From: Aspidapion aeneum
Lineage: Eukaryota > Arthropoda > Insecta > Coleoptera > Brentidae
Assembly (NCBI GenBank): GCA_963576565.1
Contig: OY755047.1
Coordinates: forward strand, 8,278,931-8,342,930
Length of the DNA: 64,000 nt
Direction: 5' to 3'
Below are positions 10,396-20,862 of this stretch, in pieces; within the stretch, counting starts at the first letter, position 1, and each line of letters begins with the position of its first letter. Made by a program: the position numbers and the translations under genes. Below the pieces are notes generated by a model. That model was not told where the DNA came from. It did not search any database and saw only the letters and a program-made list of their open reading frames with translations.

Positions 10396-10545
10396 TACAG
10401 TTTAAAGTTAACCGATTTAACAAAAACTTTTCTGTCAAAGTTTTCGTATTATATTCTCGGCCGAAGTTGCTCGAAGTTTTGCAAAACTCCGTGTCCATAA
10501 AGTTATGAATCTAGATAATGACCCTAAAATCACAAATGAAAAATT
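10396..10545. other. Junction between satellite and mariner
   Basis: Unique-looking sequence starts where the last type A monomer breaks off (near 10390) and ends at the mariner remnant. It does not match the flanks of the mariner copy at 38.2 kb. Confidence 0.4.
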
Positions 10546-10549
10546 AGTT

Positions 10550-11012
10550 TGTACAGTGTGTCAATTTTAAAAGAGCCGTGTTAAAATATTTTCATATCAA
10601 TGGGTTATCGCCGACGAAAATAAAAACTGAACTAGATTCTACACTAGGGAAATCCTGGGTATCGGACTTTAAACGTGGTCATTCTAGCACTGATGATGCT
10701 CCGCGTTCTGGCAGGCCAAAAACGGCAACTTCTGAAGAAATGAAATGAAGAACAATAAATTTAGAGCACTACAGCGACTTAATGGACCAGCTCAAGCAGA
10801 ATATAAGCGAAAAACGCCCTGGTTTGGCAAAAAAGAAAATTCTGTTTCATCAGGACAATGCACCTTGCCACAAGTCCGCTCTTGTACTGGCTAAAATCCA
10901 TCAGCTAGGCTTTGAACTGTTAAACCATCCACCTTATTCGCCAGACCTAGCCCCGTCAGACTTTTGTTTCCAAACCTAAAAAAATTGCAGCTACAAACGC
11001 CTTTTTTGACGA
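10550..11012 (+). pseudogene. Internally deleted mariner transposase remnant
   Basis: The remnant matches the mariner copy at 38165-39180. The N-terminal part (helix-turn-helix region, 'SDFKRGHSSTDDAPRSGRPK') is followed at about 10745 by a jump of several hundred bases to the catalytic C-terminal half. The latter keeps 'FHQDNAPCH' with the second catalytic Asp (10782-10979 frame) and 'YSPDLAPSDF' with the third. The first Asp region (DETW) is deleted. A further deletion removes the last part after 'CFQT'. Mariner transposases cut and paste at TA sites using a D,D34D triad; this one is non-functional. Confidence 0.85.
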
Positions 11013-11024
11013 GTTGACACAAAC

Positions 11025-11207
11025 ACAAAAAACACAGACAAAAGATGATCGATGAAACAAGTGTATCGAAAACTGAAGACCTTGGGAAAATAAAAGAAGT
11101 AGAAGACCACGGCGACAGACAAAGATGAGTGGAAGATACTGGGAGAGGCCTATTTCCAAAGATAGATAGAAGGCTAAATGGATAGAATAGATAGATAACC
11201 CAAGGTA
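11025..11207 (+). pseudogene. RTE-like 3' end fragment
   Basis: The fragment contains 'ACTGAAGACCTTGGGAAAAT', 'GGCGACAGACA' and the terminal GGCTAAATGGATAGA, matching the last ~180 bp of the RTE copy at 8195-8690 with an internal deletion. It sits directly on the truncated mariner. Confidence 0.75.
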
Positions 11208-11339
11208 TAAAATCCTCTTCTGGTAAATATATGAGGGTCTTAAAACTCCTTGCAAAACTTTTTTTGCAAAGTTTGTGAAAAAGTTTGTAGTACGTCTTTT
11301 TGCTCAGACGCACAGAGCCACGAGGAGACAAAGTTGAAG

Positions 11340-11960
11340 TTAGAAGAAGAAGTAATTTAAAGTTTTTAATAACTTTTTAACTGGTAAAAAGCGCCCGGGC
11401 TTATAGGTTTTTTATTTTTTTGATGAAACATTACACTTCGGGCCTTTTTTAAAGCCTCAAGTTTATACTTGAATAAATCTAGAGTTTTATAAGTAATAGA
11501 TTAATAATAAAAAATATTCTGCAGACAAAAATAAAAAACAACTTAAAATAAAAACTTTATACATTTTTATGAAAAAGAGTGTCTAGGGTTTTAGAGAGAT
11601 CCATAATATTGATCTGAATCTGAAGTTTTATAAAATAGATTAAAGATTAAAAAAAAACATTCTAAAAACAACAATAAATAACAAAACTGAAATTGCGTAA
11701 TAAAACAATCAATTGACATTTTTATCAATAATATGGTCAAGGGTTTTAGAAAGGTCCATAAAATTGATTGATCCAAAAGGTCAGACAGAACAAAGTTATT
11801 ATCAAATGTCCTTCGAACAATTACAATCTTGTTCAATTAATTAAATATTTACGTCGTCTACAAAAATACAGTTACTCAAAATTAAATACATCCTAGTAAA
11901 CAAATTTATTCTGATTAGATAAGAAAGAATGTTTTAAAAATAAAAATAAACCTTAAATCT
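11340..11960. repeat. AT-rich region with two diverged ~150-bp tandem units
   Basis: Two segments (about 11470-11610 and 11620-11770) share the order 'AGTTTTATAA..TAGATTAA', 'AAAACATTCT' and 'GGGTTTTAGA.AGRTCC'. No ORF with a recognisable domain is found. Confidence 0.5.
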
Positions 11961-11965
11961 TGAAT

Positions 11966-11994
11966 CACGGATCACCTTTTGTTAGGTGATCCGT
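11966..11994. other. Perfect 12-bp hairpin
   Basis: CACGGATCACCT and AGGTGATCCGTG form a perfect inverted repeat around TTTGT-like loop bases. The stem is flanked by 'CTTGAAT' on both sides. It could be a structure-forming element end or chance; no function is assigned. Confidence 0.6.
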
Positions 11995-12810
11995 GCTTGA
12001 ATCTTCTGAATGGACGTACTGAAAATCCCAGAATATAATGTAATCAATCAACTTGGGGAGAAAAAAAAGAAGAAACTCTACTAAATGTCTTGGCAGAATA
12101 TTATGAGGGCGATTATCTTGTGTTTAATCTAATAAAGCCTGCTAACAATAATAATAAAATTTGCGAAGCGACAAGTTTTCTAGCAACAATATTGGGCAAT
12201 TATATACAAGATACTAGTCGGTCATTATTGCCAAGCCATCCAAAACCAGCCTTAATAAATTCCACAAAACTCTCAAAACCCAATAATAAATAACCCGCCA
12301 TTTTCGCTGAAAGGTACTGCTTGACTCACCGCCTGCCTCTTCGTAACCAGTACCACCATACGTAAGTATACCTATAAACCGACCAACGCATATAAAACCG
12401 TTCTTCAAGTCGCAGAGGTCAAATAAAAGTCAAACCTTTCTCTCAGTTTTAAAGCGCGATATACTCGAACTTTACTTCGCTTAATACAAAATCACGTTCC
12501 GGTAGTTCACCTTTAAAAAAACGATTAGATGTGGTTCGAGCAATGTCTGTACGTTCAATGATCGTAGAGGCATGTCTTTTAAATGACCTTTCTTCAAATG
12601 ACAAGGGCAGTTAAGAAATAACAGAAAAAATAATTTTTGTTAACCCTTGAAGTTAGTCCCGTGATCAAATTAAACATCTTAATCTGAACCAAGGAGGAAA
12701 GAAAGGTGTAATAGAAATAAAGATACCGTGTCAATGGATTGAGTCTTCTTCTATTGAAAACTAGGAGAAGTACTCTCTATTTTAACATGTTGACTTGAAT
12801 CATGGAGGAC
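11995..12810. other. Unassigned stretch
   Basis: Short open frames (12090-12293 and its complement) have no recognisable domains. Weakly similar blocks around 12640-12690, 12720-12800 and 12985-13060 suggest old degenerate repeats. Confidence 0.4.
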
Positions 12811-12814
12811 ACTT

Positions 12815-12966
12815 TCAAAATGGAAATTTGCCGTTCATAGTATCAGACGATCGATGGAACAAATGCATTGTAGACTGGAGACCTTGGGAAAATAAAAGAA
12901 GTAGGGGAAGACCCCAAATTAAATGGGCGGACGATTTGAGGAAACACGCAGGAACTAGATAGAGTC
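12815..12966 (+). pseudogene. RTE-like C-terminal fragment
   Basis: The fragment encodes the 'GHxxR..DDRWNKCIVDWRPWE' to 'KRSRGRPQIKWADDLRKHAG' region of the RTE-like protein (compare 8460-8620). It is the cleanest copy of this stretch in the window but is cut at both ends. Confidence 0.8.
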
Positions 12967-13169
12967 AAAATGACATTCAGGACTTGTGGAGATCAAGTCT
13001 ACTTCTATTTAAAACTAGGAAAAGTAATATCTTTCAACAAAGTGACCTCAATTCGAGACAACCTTATTTCATCCTTGTATGTTAGATCCTTGCTCAAATC
13101 TGGGTACAAATCTGGTGGTTTCATAGAACATGCTCTAGACAGACAGAACAATTGAAGAAGGGTTAAATC

Positions 13170-13470
13170 AATCAGTAGTAGACAGAAGAGAGGCCAAAAC
13201 TAAACAAGAACTAGTCAAACAAATAGAAGCAATTAAAGATCAAAGGATTACTAAGAATTAGGCAACAAAGGACTAGGAACCAGCACAGCCTAAATAAATC
13301 TCATTTTTTTTTTAAATTGAAACTATAGCTTGAAAAGAGACGAATAATTAAGCAGATGATACAGAAAAAAATATAGATTGATGAGAAAAAATAAGAGATG
13401 ATGACAGACAGGATTGAGTCCTTAGAAGATAAAGACAATAATAGTAGAGAACGAGCATTATAAAAGATAA
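13170..13470 (+). pseudogene. Possible charged coiled-coil fragment of a LINE
   Basis: Conceptual translation gives 'REAKTKQELVKQIEAIKDQR' and, after stops, 'MTDRIESLEDKDNN'. The Lys/Glu-rich heptad-like composition resembles the coiled-coil segment upstream of the endonuclease in some non-LTR elements. Evidence is compositional only, and the identity is uncertain. Confidence 0.25.
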
Positions 13471-14637
13471 TATTGATAAAAATTATAATTTAACAACAAC
13501 TGGAAAACATAAGGAAACAAAAACTATTATCTATGGTAAGGACTTTTACTTAGACATTTAAATTGTAAAATAGGGTTGATTTTTCGGGAATTTTGAGCAA
13601 ATTTCCAATCAAAATTGAGGCTTAGTATAATTTCTTGACTATAACGAGAATATCAATTTGATAATCTTTATCTGGAGTAATTATTCATTGGGTTACATGC
13701 CATTGCCACATTGCTTAAAAGTATTTTAATAAAAGTTTCTTTGAGAAATCGATAAAGTTTGTTTGGAGTCAATGTCGATCTTATGTATGTTGTTGTTTGC
13801 ACTTATTTTGTTTGAACGTTCTGATGCTATTATGGTTTAACATAACGTGTTTTTATTGTGTTTTGTTGCCTTTGGATCATCTATATACTAAATGGGCTCG
13901 GCGCATTTATTATAATAATAGACCTCTATATTCCACTCGCTTCGCATTAATGTTCTGGCTTTTCTCCTTGTTTAGAGTGTTTTGAATATACCTGTCTTTA
14001 TTTTATTCGTTTTGCGTCAGTTGTTGTCGATCTCGGAGATTGTTGACCTTGGTTGATCGATTAGTTTATTTGATGGTTTCTTTTTTTATTGAATTGGAGA
14101 TGTTTTTAAGCTAATCCAGCTTAGGTCTACGTTTATCTAGTACTGGAAACAATTTTTTAAACGATTTCTGCGCTTTTTCAAGGCCTTTGACTGGTTATTA
14201 GCTTAAATCTTAAATCACTACCTTTTCTACTTTGTTGAAGTGTTTCGTGTCTTCATTTTATTCGTTTTGCGCCATTTGGTGAATCTCGTAGATTATTCAC
14301 CTTGGTTGATCAATTATTTTATTCACTGGTTTCTTTTTTATTAAATTGGAGATGTTTTTAAGTTAACTCAGCATGAGTCTACGTTTATCTACTACTGGGT
14401 AATGTTTTAATCGATTTCTAGACTTCCTCAAGGCCTTTGAGTGGTTACTATCTTACGTCCTTACATTTTCTTTTTTTTTTTAGTGTTTCGTGTCTTTATT
14501 TTGTTTGTTTTGCGTCATTTGGTCAATCTCGTAGATTGTTGACCTTGATTGATCAAGTATTTTATTCACTGGTTTCTTTTTTATTGAATTTGAGATGTTT
14601 TAAAGATAATCCAATCATTTACTGGACTTCCTTAAGA

Positions 14638-14795
14638 CTATCTATCTATCTAGCCTTCTTCGATTCATCTTTAAACACAGGCCTCCTTCAGTATCTTCAA
14701 TTTTTCTCTGTGTGTCGCCGTGTTCATCCATCTAGCTCCTGTATGTCCCCTACTTCTTTTATTTTCCCAAGGTCTCCAGTTTATGTTCCTTAAGA
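14638..14795 (-). pseudogene. RTE-like 3' fragment inside the satellite, copy 1
   Basis: On the minus strand this fragment reads from the 'ACTGGAGACCTTGGGAAAAT' block to the GGCTAGATAGATAGATAG end of the RTE tail, with an internal deletion around the 'RGRPQ' codons. The flanking sequence (TTAAGACT) is the same as in copy 2 at 15420. Confidence 0.8.
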
Positions 14796-15417
14796 CTGGG
14801 TAATATTATAAAATCTTATATTATAAATTTATTACTTTTTGGAGGATTTTAAATATTACATGTCGTTATTTTATTCGTTTTGCGTCATTTGGTGTCGATC
14901 TCGGAGATTGTTGACCTTAGTTGATCGATTATTTTAATCACTGGTATCTTTTTTATTGAATTGGAAATGTTTCTAAATTAATCAAATCATTTACTGGACT
15001 TCTTTAAGACCTTCAACTGGTTACTAGCTTATATTCCTGTCTTTTATTACTTTTTGGAGGGTTTCAAATACCACTTGTCGATCTCGAAGATTGTTTACCT
15101 TGGATATAATAATAAACCTCTATATTCCACTCGCTTCGCATTAATTTTTTGGCTTTTCTCCTTGTTTGGAGTGTTTCGAATATACCTGTCTTTATTTTAT
15201 TCGTTTTGCGTCAGTTGTTGTCGATCTCGGAGATTGTTGACCTTGGTTGATCGATTAGTTTATTCGATGGTTTCTTTTTTTATTGAATTGGAGATGTTTT
15301 TAAGTTAACTTAGTTTAGGTCTACGTTTATCTAGTACTGTTTTAAATGATTTCTGTAGATTGTTGACATGGTTGATCAATTATTTTATTCACTGGTAATC
15401 CCCATCATTTACTGGAC

Positions 15418-15612
15418 TTCCTTAAGACTATCTATCTATCTAGCCTTCTACGATTCTTCTTTGGACATAGGCTTTCCCCAATATCTTCAATTTTTTTCTG
15501 TGTGTCGCCGTGTTCATCCATCTAGCTCCTGCATGTCTCTCCAAATCGTCCACCCACCTCATTTCTCCCTACTCCTTTTATTTTCCCAAGGTCTCCAGTT
15601 TATGTTCCTTAA
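15418..15612 (-). pseudogene. RTE-like 3' fragment inside the satellite, copy 2
   Basis: This is the same insertion as 14638-14795, ~780 bp further on, with the deletion slightly smaller (it retains GATTTGGAGAGACATGC on the minus strand). Shared flanks show a single insertion event later duplicated with its host array. Confidence 0.8.
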
Positions 15613-16570
15613 GACTAAGTAGTATTATAAATCTTATATTATAAATTTATTATTTTTGGAGGATTTTAAATATTACATGTCGTTATTTTATTCGTTTTGC
15701 GTCATTTGGTGTCGATCTCGGAGATTGTTGACCTTAGTTGATCGATTATTTTAATCACTGGTATCTTTTTTATTGAATTGGAAATGTTTCTAAATTAATC
15801 AAATCATTTACTGGACTTCTGTAAGACCTTCAACTGGTTACTAGCTTATATTCCTGTCTCTTTTACCTTGGATATAATAATAGACCTCTATATTCCACTC
15901 GCTTCGCATTAATTTTCTGGCTTTTCTCCTTGTTTGGAGTGTTTCGAATATACCTGTCTTTATTTTATTCGTTTTGCGTCAGTTGTTGTCGATCTCGGAG
16001 ATTGTTGACCTTGGTTGATCGATTAGTTTATTTGATGGTGCATTTTTTTATTGAATTGGAGATGCTTTTAAGTTAACCCAGCTTAGGTCTACGTTTATCT
16101 AGTACTGGAAACAATTTTTTAAACGATATCTGGGCTTTTTCAACGCCTTTGATTGGTTATTAGCTTAAATCTTAATAACTACATTTTCTACTTTGTTGAA
16201 GTGTTTCGTGGCTTCATTTTATTCGTTCTGCGTCATTTGGTCAATCTCGTAGATTGTTGACCTTGGTTGATCAATTATTTTATTCACTAATTTCTTTTTT
16301 ATTAAATTGGAGATGTTTTTAAGTTAACCCAGCATGAGTCTACGTTTATCCACTACTGGGTAATGGTTTAATTGATTTCTTTTCTTCCTCAAGGCCTTTG
16401 ACTGGTGACTAGCTTACATCCTTCCCTTTACTTTTTTTTTGAAGTGTTTCGTGTCTCTATTTTGTTCGTGTTGCGTTATTTGGTGTCGATCTCGGAGATT
16501 GTTGACCTTTATTAATCGATTCTTTTATTCATCGATGTTTTCAAGTTAACCTAGCTTGTGTTTACGTTTA

Positions 16571-17190
16571 TATCTGCCATTTACTCCCGTTTGGAATGTT
16601 TCAAATATCTTTACATCTACGATAATTTATTTCAGATATTGTATTTTATTAATTTTTTATCAAGCGATTTGTTATTCGGACTTATCTAAAGCCCTTGACT
16701 GCATACCACCGATTTTTATTTTTTAACATTAAATATTACTGAAGCCGCACTTTTGATTTTTTCTTTGGGCACGACATTCAACCTCAATAATAATTCTTTG
16801 GAAAACCAATTTCTATAAAATGAAAGCATTTTTAAGAGTTTCCGAGTTTTCCTCTTTTGAGTTTCCTTCTTTTGCAAAAAAAGGCAGCGAGCAATGAGAA
16901 ATTTTTATCCCTGAACAGTTGAGTTACGAAATTATTTTTCAATTCGTCTGTACTTGGAAACATTCGTGAGCTCTGTAGTTAATAAATTTTAAATTCAAAT
17001 ATTTTTCCTATAATTTTAGAATTATTTTTTAATTATGCAGTTTTAAATGTTATTCTAATTAGTGTAAATAATTTTAAACAAAACATTTATTTAATAATTC
17101 GATTGTTTACTCGTAAAAATTAATTAAAATATTAAATTATAAAACATATATATGAACCACAACAGAAAAATAAAAAACAAAAATGGAACA
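16571..17190. other. Unassigned AT-rich stretch
   Basis: No gene, repeat or structure was recognised with confidence. Confidence 0.4.
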
Positions 17191-17194
17191 TTTC

Positions 17195-17425
17195 GAAATG
17201 GATGCAATAAGAAGATCATCACTAAAAGACTATACTGGTATGGTACGGCCATATAAGATTACCAAAGCAGGTCCTAGAATGGTAACCAATAGGGCGTAGA
17301 AAAAGAAGGCGTCCTAAACCGGAATGGCAACAGTCAATTTAAAGATCAATGATCAAAAAAACCTGACAGAAGATGATTGTCAGGAACGAAGGATGTGGAG
17401 AATAGGCGTCGCACAACGTAGGAAA
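17195..17425 (+). pseudogene. Non-LTR retrotransposon C-terminal fragment (GHVQR family)
   Basis: The plus-strand translation resembles 'WYGHI', 'LPKQVLEW', 'GRRKRRRPKPEWQQSI' and a final 'RRKTL', the C-terminal end of the LINE family seen better at 41.2-42.0 kb. It lies tail to tail with the minus-strand copy 17480-18510. Confidence 0.7.
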
Positions 17426-17479
17426 ACATTAGTGAACCTGAAGGTGATTATTTGATCCCATTCAATATATTTATATATA

Positions 17480-18515
17480 TATATATATTTATCGGTTTCA
17501 CAACGTTCTACGTCTTCCGATACCCAATCTCCACTCGTTTCTGTTTGCCCATAATTCATCATCTAGGCCTCTTATTCTTATTTCACTGTCTATTCCTTCT
17601 CTCCAGCTTCTCCTTGGCCGTCCTGGTTTTCTTCGGCCAGTTGGTTTCCATTGTAGTATTTGTTTAGGTAGTCTTTCATCATTCAATCTTTGTACATGTC
17701 CGTACCACACCAGTTGTTTTGTTCTTATATCATCCACTAAAGTACGTTCACCCACTGTCATAATTTCTCTTATTCTTTGATTTGTAACTCTTTCTCTTTT
17801 TGGTTTCCCTGCTGCTCTTCTCCAATTGTCCATCTCCGTAGCGGAAAGCATTTTTTCTGTTCTATCCTTGATTGACCATACTTCTGAGCCGTATGTAATA
17901 ATAGTTTTTACAATGGTGTTATATATAAGATTTTTGTTATGTTTTGATATACTTTGGTCCCAAATTATTCCATTTAATAAAGTTATTGCTTTTCTTCCTT
18001 GTACGTTTCAATCTTTTATAGCTTTGTCTAGTGTTCCGTCAGCTGTAATTTTTAGACCTAAGTATTTATACTCATCACAGGACTGAATTCGCTGCCCGGT
18101 ATTTAAGATTAGATCCTGTTTCATTCCACCGATACACATATACTCTGTCTTATTAAGATTAACCTCTAGTTCCCACCTATTGTACTCTTCTATTCGTTTC
18201 GTGTCATATATTCGAGGTCGTCATAATCCTGAGCCACTACTATCTGATCATCGGCGAAACATAAAGTATACAAGGTGGTTTCGTCCAACGGAATTCCCAT
18301 GTTTTAGCATTTTCTCTTTCATACTTTAAGGACTTGTTCCAAGTATATCTTGAAGAGCGTAGGCGAGATACAGCAACCTTGTTTAAGACCTTTACTTACT
18401 TGAAAGCCTTTGGTTAGTTTTGCTTATATTTTTACTTTTGCCTTACTATTGCGGTATAACTCTTTGATGGCCTCAATTAGTTGTACGCTTATGTTTGTGT
18501 TTTCCAACGCTTGAA
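17480..18515 (-). pseudogene. Non-LTR retrotransposon (GHVQR family), RT and C-terminus
   Basis: The minus-strand copy is closely similar to 41218-42035 but extends further 5'. It has the reverse transcriptase box FADDQ (codons at 18247-18258), then 'EYMTRN', then the 'MLSATEMDNWRRAAGKPKRE' region, 'LVWYGHVQRLNDERLPKQ', and the final 'GRRRTL'. The open part is 17498-17851. Frame breaks occur near 17990 and 18200. The RT copies element RNA into the target site; the C-terminal Arg-rich part is typical of this group. A (TA)n run at 17468-17490 is the 3' tail. Confidence 0.88.
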
Positions 18516-18590
18516 TATATTTTTATTATTCTTCTATATAATAGGCACTGAAAATTGCTTCGGATATAGTTACACTTCTTTGTTGACCTT

Positions 18591-18642
18591 GTTTCAGCTG
18601 ATGATGGGTCTCTTTAGACTCGAAACATGTCCTTAATAAAAC
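18591..18642 (+). ncRNA. Hammerhead ribozyme-like motif
   Basis: CTGATGA (18598-18604), a bulged T, then a perfect 6-bp stem II: GGGTCT (18606-18611) with AGACTC (18616-18621), allowing one G-U pair, around loop CTTT. GAAA follows, then the minimal stem III AC-AT-GT and cleavage triplet GTC (18629-18631). Stem I is weaker: CT/AG next to the core, then AA/TT and further A-T pairs across an internal loop. AATAAAACTCG follows, as after the motif at 7652. Single copy, no inverted partner. Confidence 0.6.
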
Positions 18643-18676
18643 TCGAAACAATAACGACTTTACTGGAGAAGACAAT

Positions 18677-19091
18677 AGTTGTGCTACGTATTTTTACGTA
18701 AAACTGCACGTTAAGCGCTCTACGTTTTGTTCCAAATTTGAGTTTAAGTTGAATGTTTTTACGTTACCATAACAAGTCTACTAATAGCAGAGAATATGGA
18801 ATTCGGCACTGTGTTTTTTTGATGTTACAATTTTGTTTTTTGTCTTTTCAACTACAGTAGGAATATATTTGCAAAGAATCGTTTGTACTGGAAGCGGAAA
18901 TTATCGTCTAGGCCTCATTTTTCGATCGGTCAATCAACCAATTCTATTCTTTGGTAACGTTAAGGTGCCCGCAGACTGCCGTAAGCTAACGTAAATACGT
19001 AAGCTCCTAACGTGACCTTGACGACGGTTTGACGAAGTGCGCTTGCGTAACTGTCAAATCTCATGCTTACGTATAAATACGTAGCACAACT
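18677..19091. mobile_element. MITE with AGTTGTGCTACGTA ends
   Basis: AGTTGTGCTACGTATTTTTA at 18677 is inverted at 19070-19091 (TACGTAGCACAACT). Short palindromic TACGTA and ACGTAAGC words recur between them. The ~415-bp size, TIRs and lack of coding support a non-autonomous DNA transposon. Target duplication unclear. Confidence 0.7.
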
Positions 19092-19560
19092 TAAACTATC
19101 TATTAAAGAATTTAGTGAAGAAGACGTTGAGTTTTTTCTTTGTACTTTGCAAACTCCACTTTAAGAAATGGACTATTTTTTCAATTTATTTAAAAGTTTT
19201 AATTTTTACACTCGGTATAATTTGCTTATTTTGTAGTAAATAAATTAAATTTATTCAGCATAAATGTCGGAAAGTAGATTTCCCAATATGTAAATAATAT
19301 GTAATTATCTACTGTTTATAAAAATAGGAATATTGATTAATGTAGTCATATTTTCTAATATGTATGTAGTTCATTAAATCATTGATATATAACTGATAAA
19401 ATTATATATTAATATGTCAGAGGAATACATTTATTTATAAAATATTTAAGTGCCTGTAGCTTGTCTTGTCAATATAACCTTTACCAATAATAAATCATAG
19501 AAAAAAGAATATTTATTTAAAATAAATTTTCTTTTTTCTTGTAATAAATTTTTCTGTTTC
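19092..19560. other. Unassigned AT-rich stretch
   Basis: No feature is recognised between the preceding MITE and the THAP-containing unit. Confidence 0.4.
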
Positions 19561-19739
19561 TAGAGGTCTTAAGCTGCGGCTACACGGCACAGACTTCCTT
19601 GGACAGATGACTACTACTATCTCGATGTGACCATCCAGATCACACGCTTTGACCAATAACAAACTCTGAACGGTCGCGTGTTGTGCAAAATGACTTGTCT
19701 CGACCAATGGGATAGTCGCCCGCTCTTCAGAGTTAGTGA

Positions 19740-20140
19740 ATTTTACGCGTTTAAAGTGAAATCTGTTCTCCTGCCCCGTACCAACTGAACGTTTCTCGGT
19801 TGGATCGTAGGAGAAGCTTGCACAATGGAGGTCTTTTCGCATAGCACGTGAACGCTCGGAGCTAATTTAGAGCTTGCCATTGGCCAAAGCATGAGATGAA
19901 AATTATCACATCGTTCAAGACTCAGAATAGCTACCCAGGGTAGCTATTCTGGATCTTGAACGATGTGACCATCCACATCACACGCCTTGACCAATAGCAA
20001 GCTTTAAATTAGCTTCGAGCTGTCACGTGCTATGCAAAAAGACCTCCATTGCGCAAGTTTCTCCTACGATCCGACCGAGAAACGTTCAGTCGGTACGGGG
20101 CAGGAGAACAGATTTCACATCAAACGCGTAAAATTTTAGA
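19740..20140. repeat. Palindrome inside the THAP unit
   Basis: The arms of ~195 bp are inverted with few differences. They share CCTCCATTGCGCAAG, GAGAAACGTTCAGTCGGTAC and AACGCGTAAAATTTTA blocks. The centre is a perfect short palindrome at 19933-19945. This stretch is recent relative to its surroundings judging by arm similarity. Confidence 0.82.
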
Positions 20141-20384
20141 AAAGTGTTTAGAATGATACATAGGTTCCTAATTTGCTACACAAAATTATTAAAATAGTAT
20201 ATTTTATCATGAGTACATTTAAAATCAAGTTTTATAATTTCCGATTTGAATTTGCCGCTAAAACGCTAACATGGCGCTGCAATGACGTCACAGCGCAGTA
20301 AACTCGCGGACAGATACACGGCATTCAAGTGTTTATTTGTTTTTGGTCTGTGTTTTTACTTTTTTTTATGTAAAAGTGTAGTGG

Positions 20385-20561
20385 TGTGCAGTGCCTCAGT
20401 GTTCGAATACTAGCATAAAAAGACCTTAAAAACTATTTATTCATTTGCCTACAGCAGTAAAAGAACGGAAGAAGTGGCTAGAACTTGCTCGAACAGACCC
20501 AAGGGCATTATCTAATACATCTTCACTTTACATTTGTGAAGATCACTTTGATGTGAGTATA
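20385..20561 (+). pseudogene. THAP zinc-finger exon with one in-frame stop
   Basis: In frame from 20385 the translation is C-A-V-P-Q-C, 'SNTSIKRP', a TAA stop at 20427-20429, 'KLFIHLPTAVKERKKW', 'LELARTDPRALSNTSSLYIC', 'EDHFD'. This fits the THAP consensus C-x(2-4)-C-x(35-53)-C-x2-H: there are 44 positions between the second and third cysteines, and the Trp and Phe/Pro positions match. Right after the histidine-Phe-Asp comes GTGAGTATA, a good 5' splice site. A T-rich tract ending in TAG at 20381 could be a 3' splice site. THAP domains bind DNA in host regulators and in P-type transposases. The stop and the flanking inverted repeats favour a dead transposon exon. No downstream catalytic domain was recognised. 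Confidence 0.75.
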
Positions 20562-20705
20562 ACCAAATTGTTTCTATTAATTTTTCTCACGTTGTCTATA
20601 ATATATATATATATAACTATTTCGTAAATGACGATGAAATTTTTGAGGTTGTTTATTACAAGGGGTGAACAACTATAATAGGCAGAAAGGTGTACAAATT
20701 TTTAG

Positions 20706-20862
20706 GCGGTGCTAGGCAGGACTAGGGAGTACCTAAATGCAGGATTTGGCAGTGCACATGCAGGCTAAATGTAGGACTGACCAATGCATATGCAAGACTA
20801 GGCAGTGCATAGGCAGGACTAGGCAGTACCTACGTAGGACTATGCAGTGTAACCTATGCAGT
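20706..20862. repeat. Degenerate ~24-bp minisatellite
   Basis: Variants of GACTAGGCAGTGCATAGGCA repeat about six times between 20706 and 20862. The 60-codon open frame across it (20737-20919) is rich in Cys, Arg and Gln because of the repeat and is not taken as a gene. Confidence 0.7.

Larger units (their letters stand above)
13790..16570 (+). repeat. Degenerate ~250-bp tandem repeat in ~770-bp higher-order units
   Basis: The marker TTCGTTTTGCG (and variants) recurs near 14007, 14264, 14508, 14875, 15200, 15692, 15970, 16229 and 16466. A larger unit starting at 'CCTCTATATTCCACTCGCTT' recurs at about 13921, 15117 and 15886. Monomers share GTCGATCTCGGAGATTGTTG and 'GTTTTTAAGTTAA'. Two of the larger units carry the same embedded RTE fragment, so the fragment was amplified with the array. 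Confidence 0.8.

Noticed and set aside
11966..11994. Helitron 3' hairpin.
   Set aside because: A hairpin is present but the required CTRR terminus and insertion between A and T are not seen just downstream.
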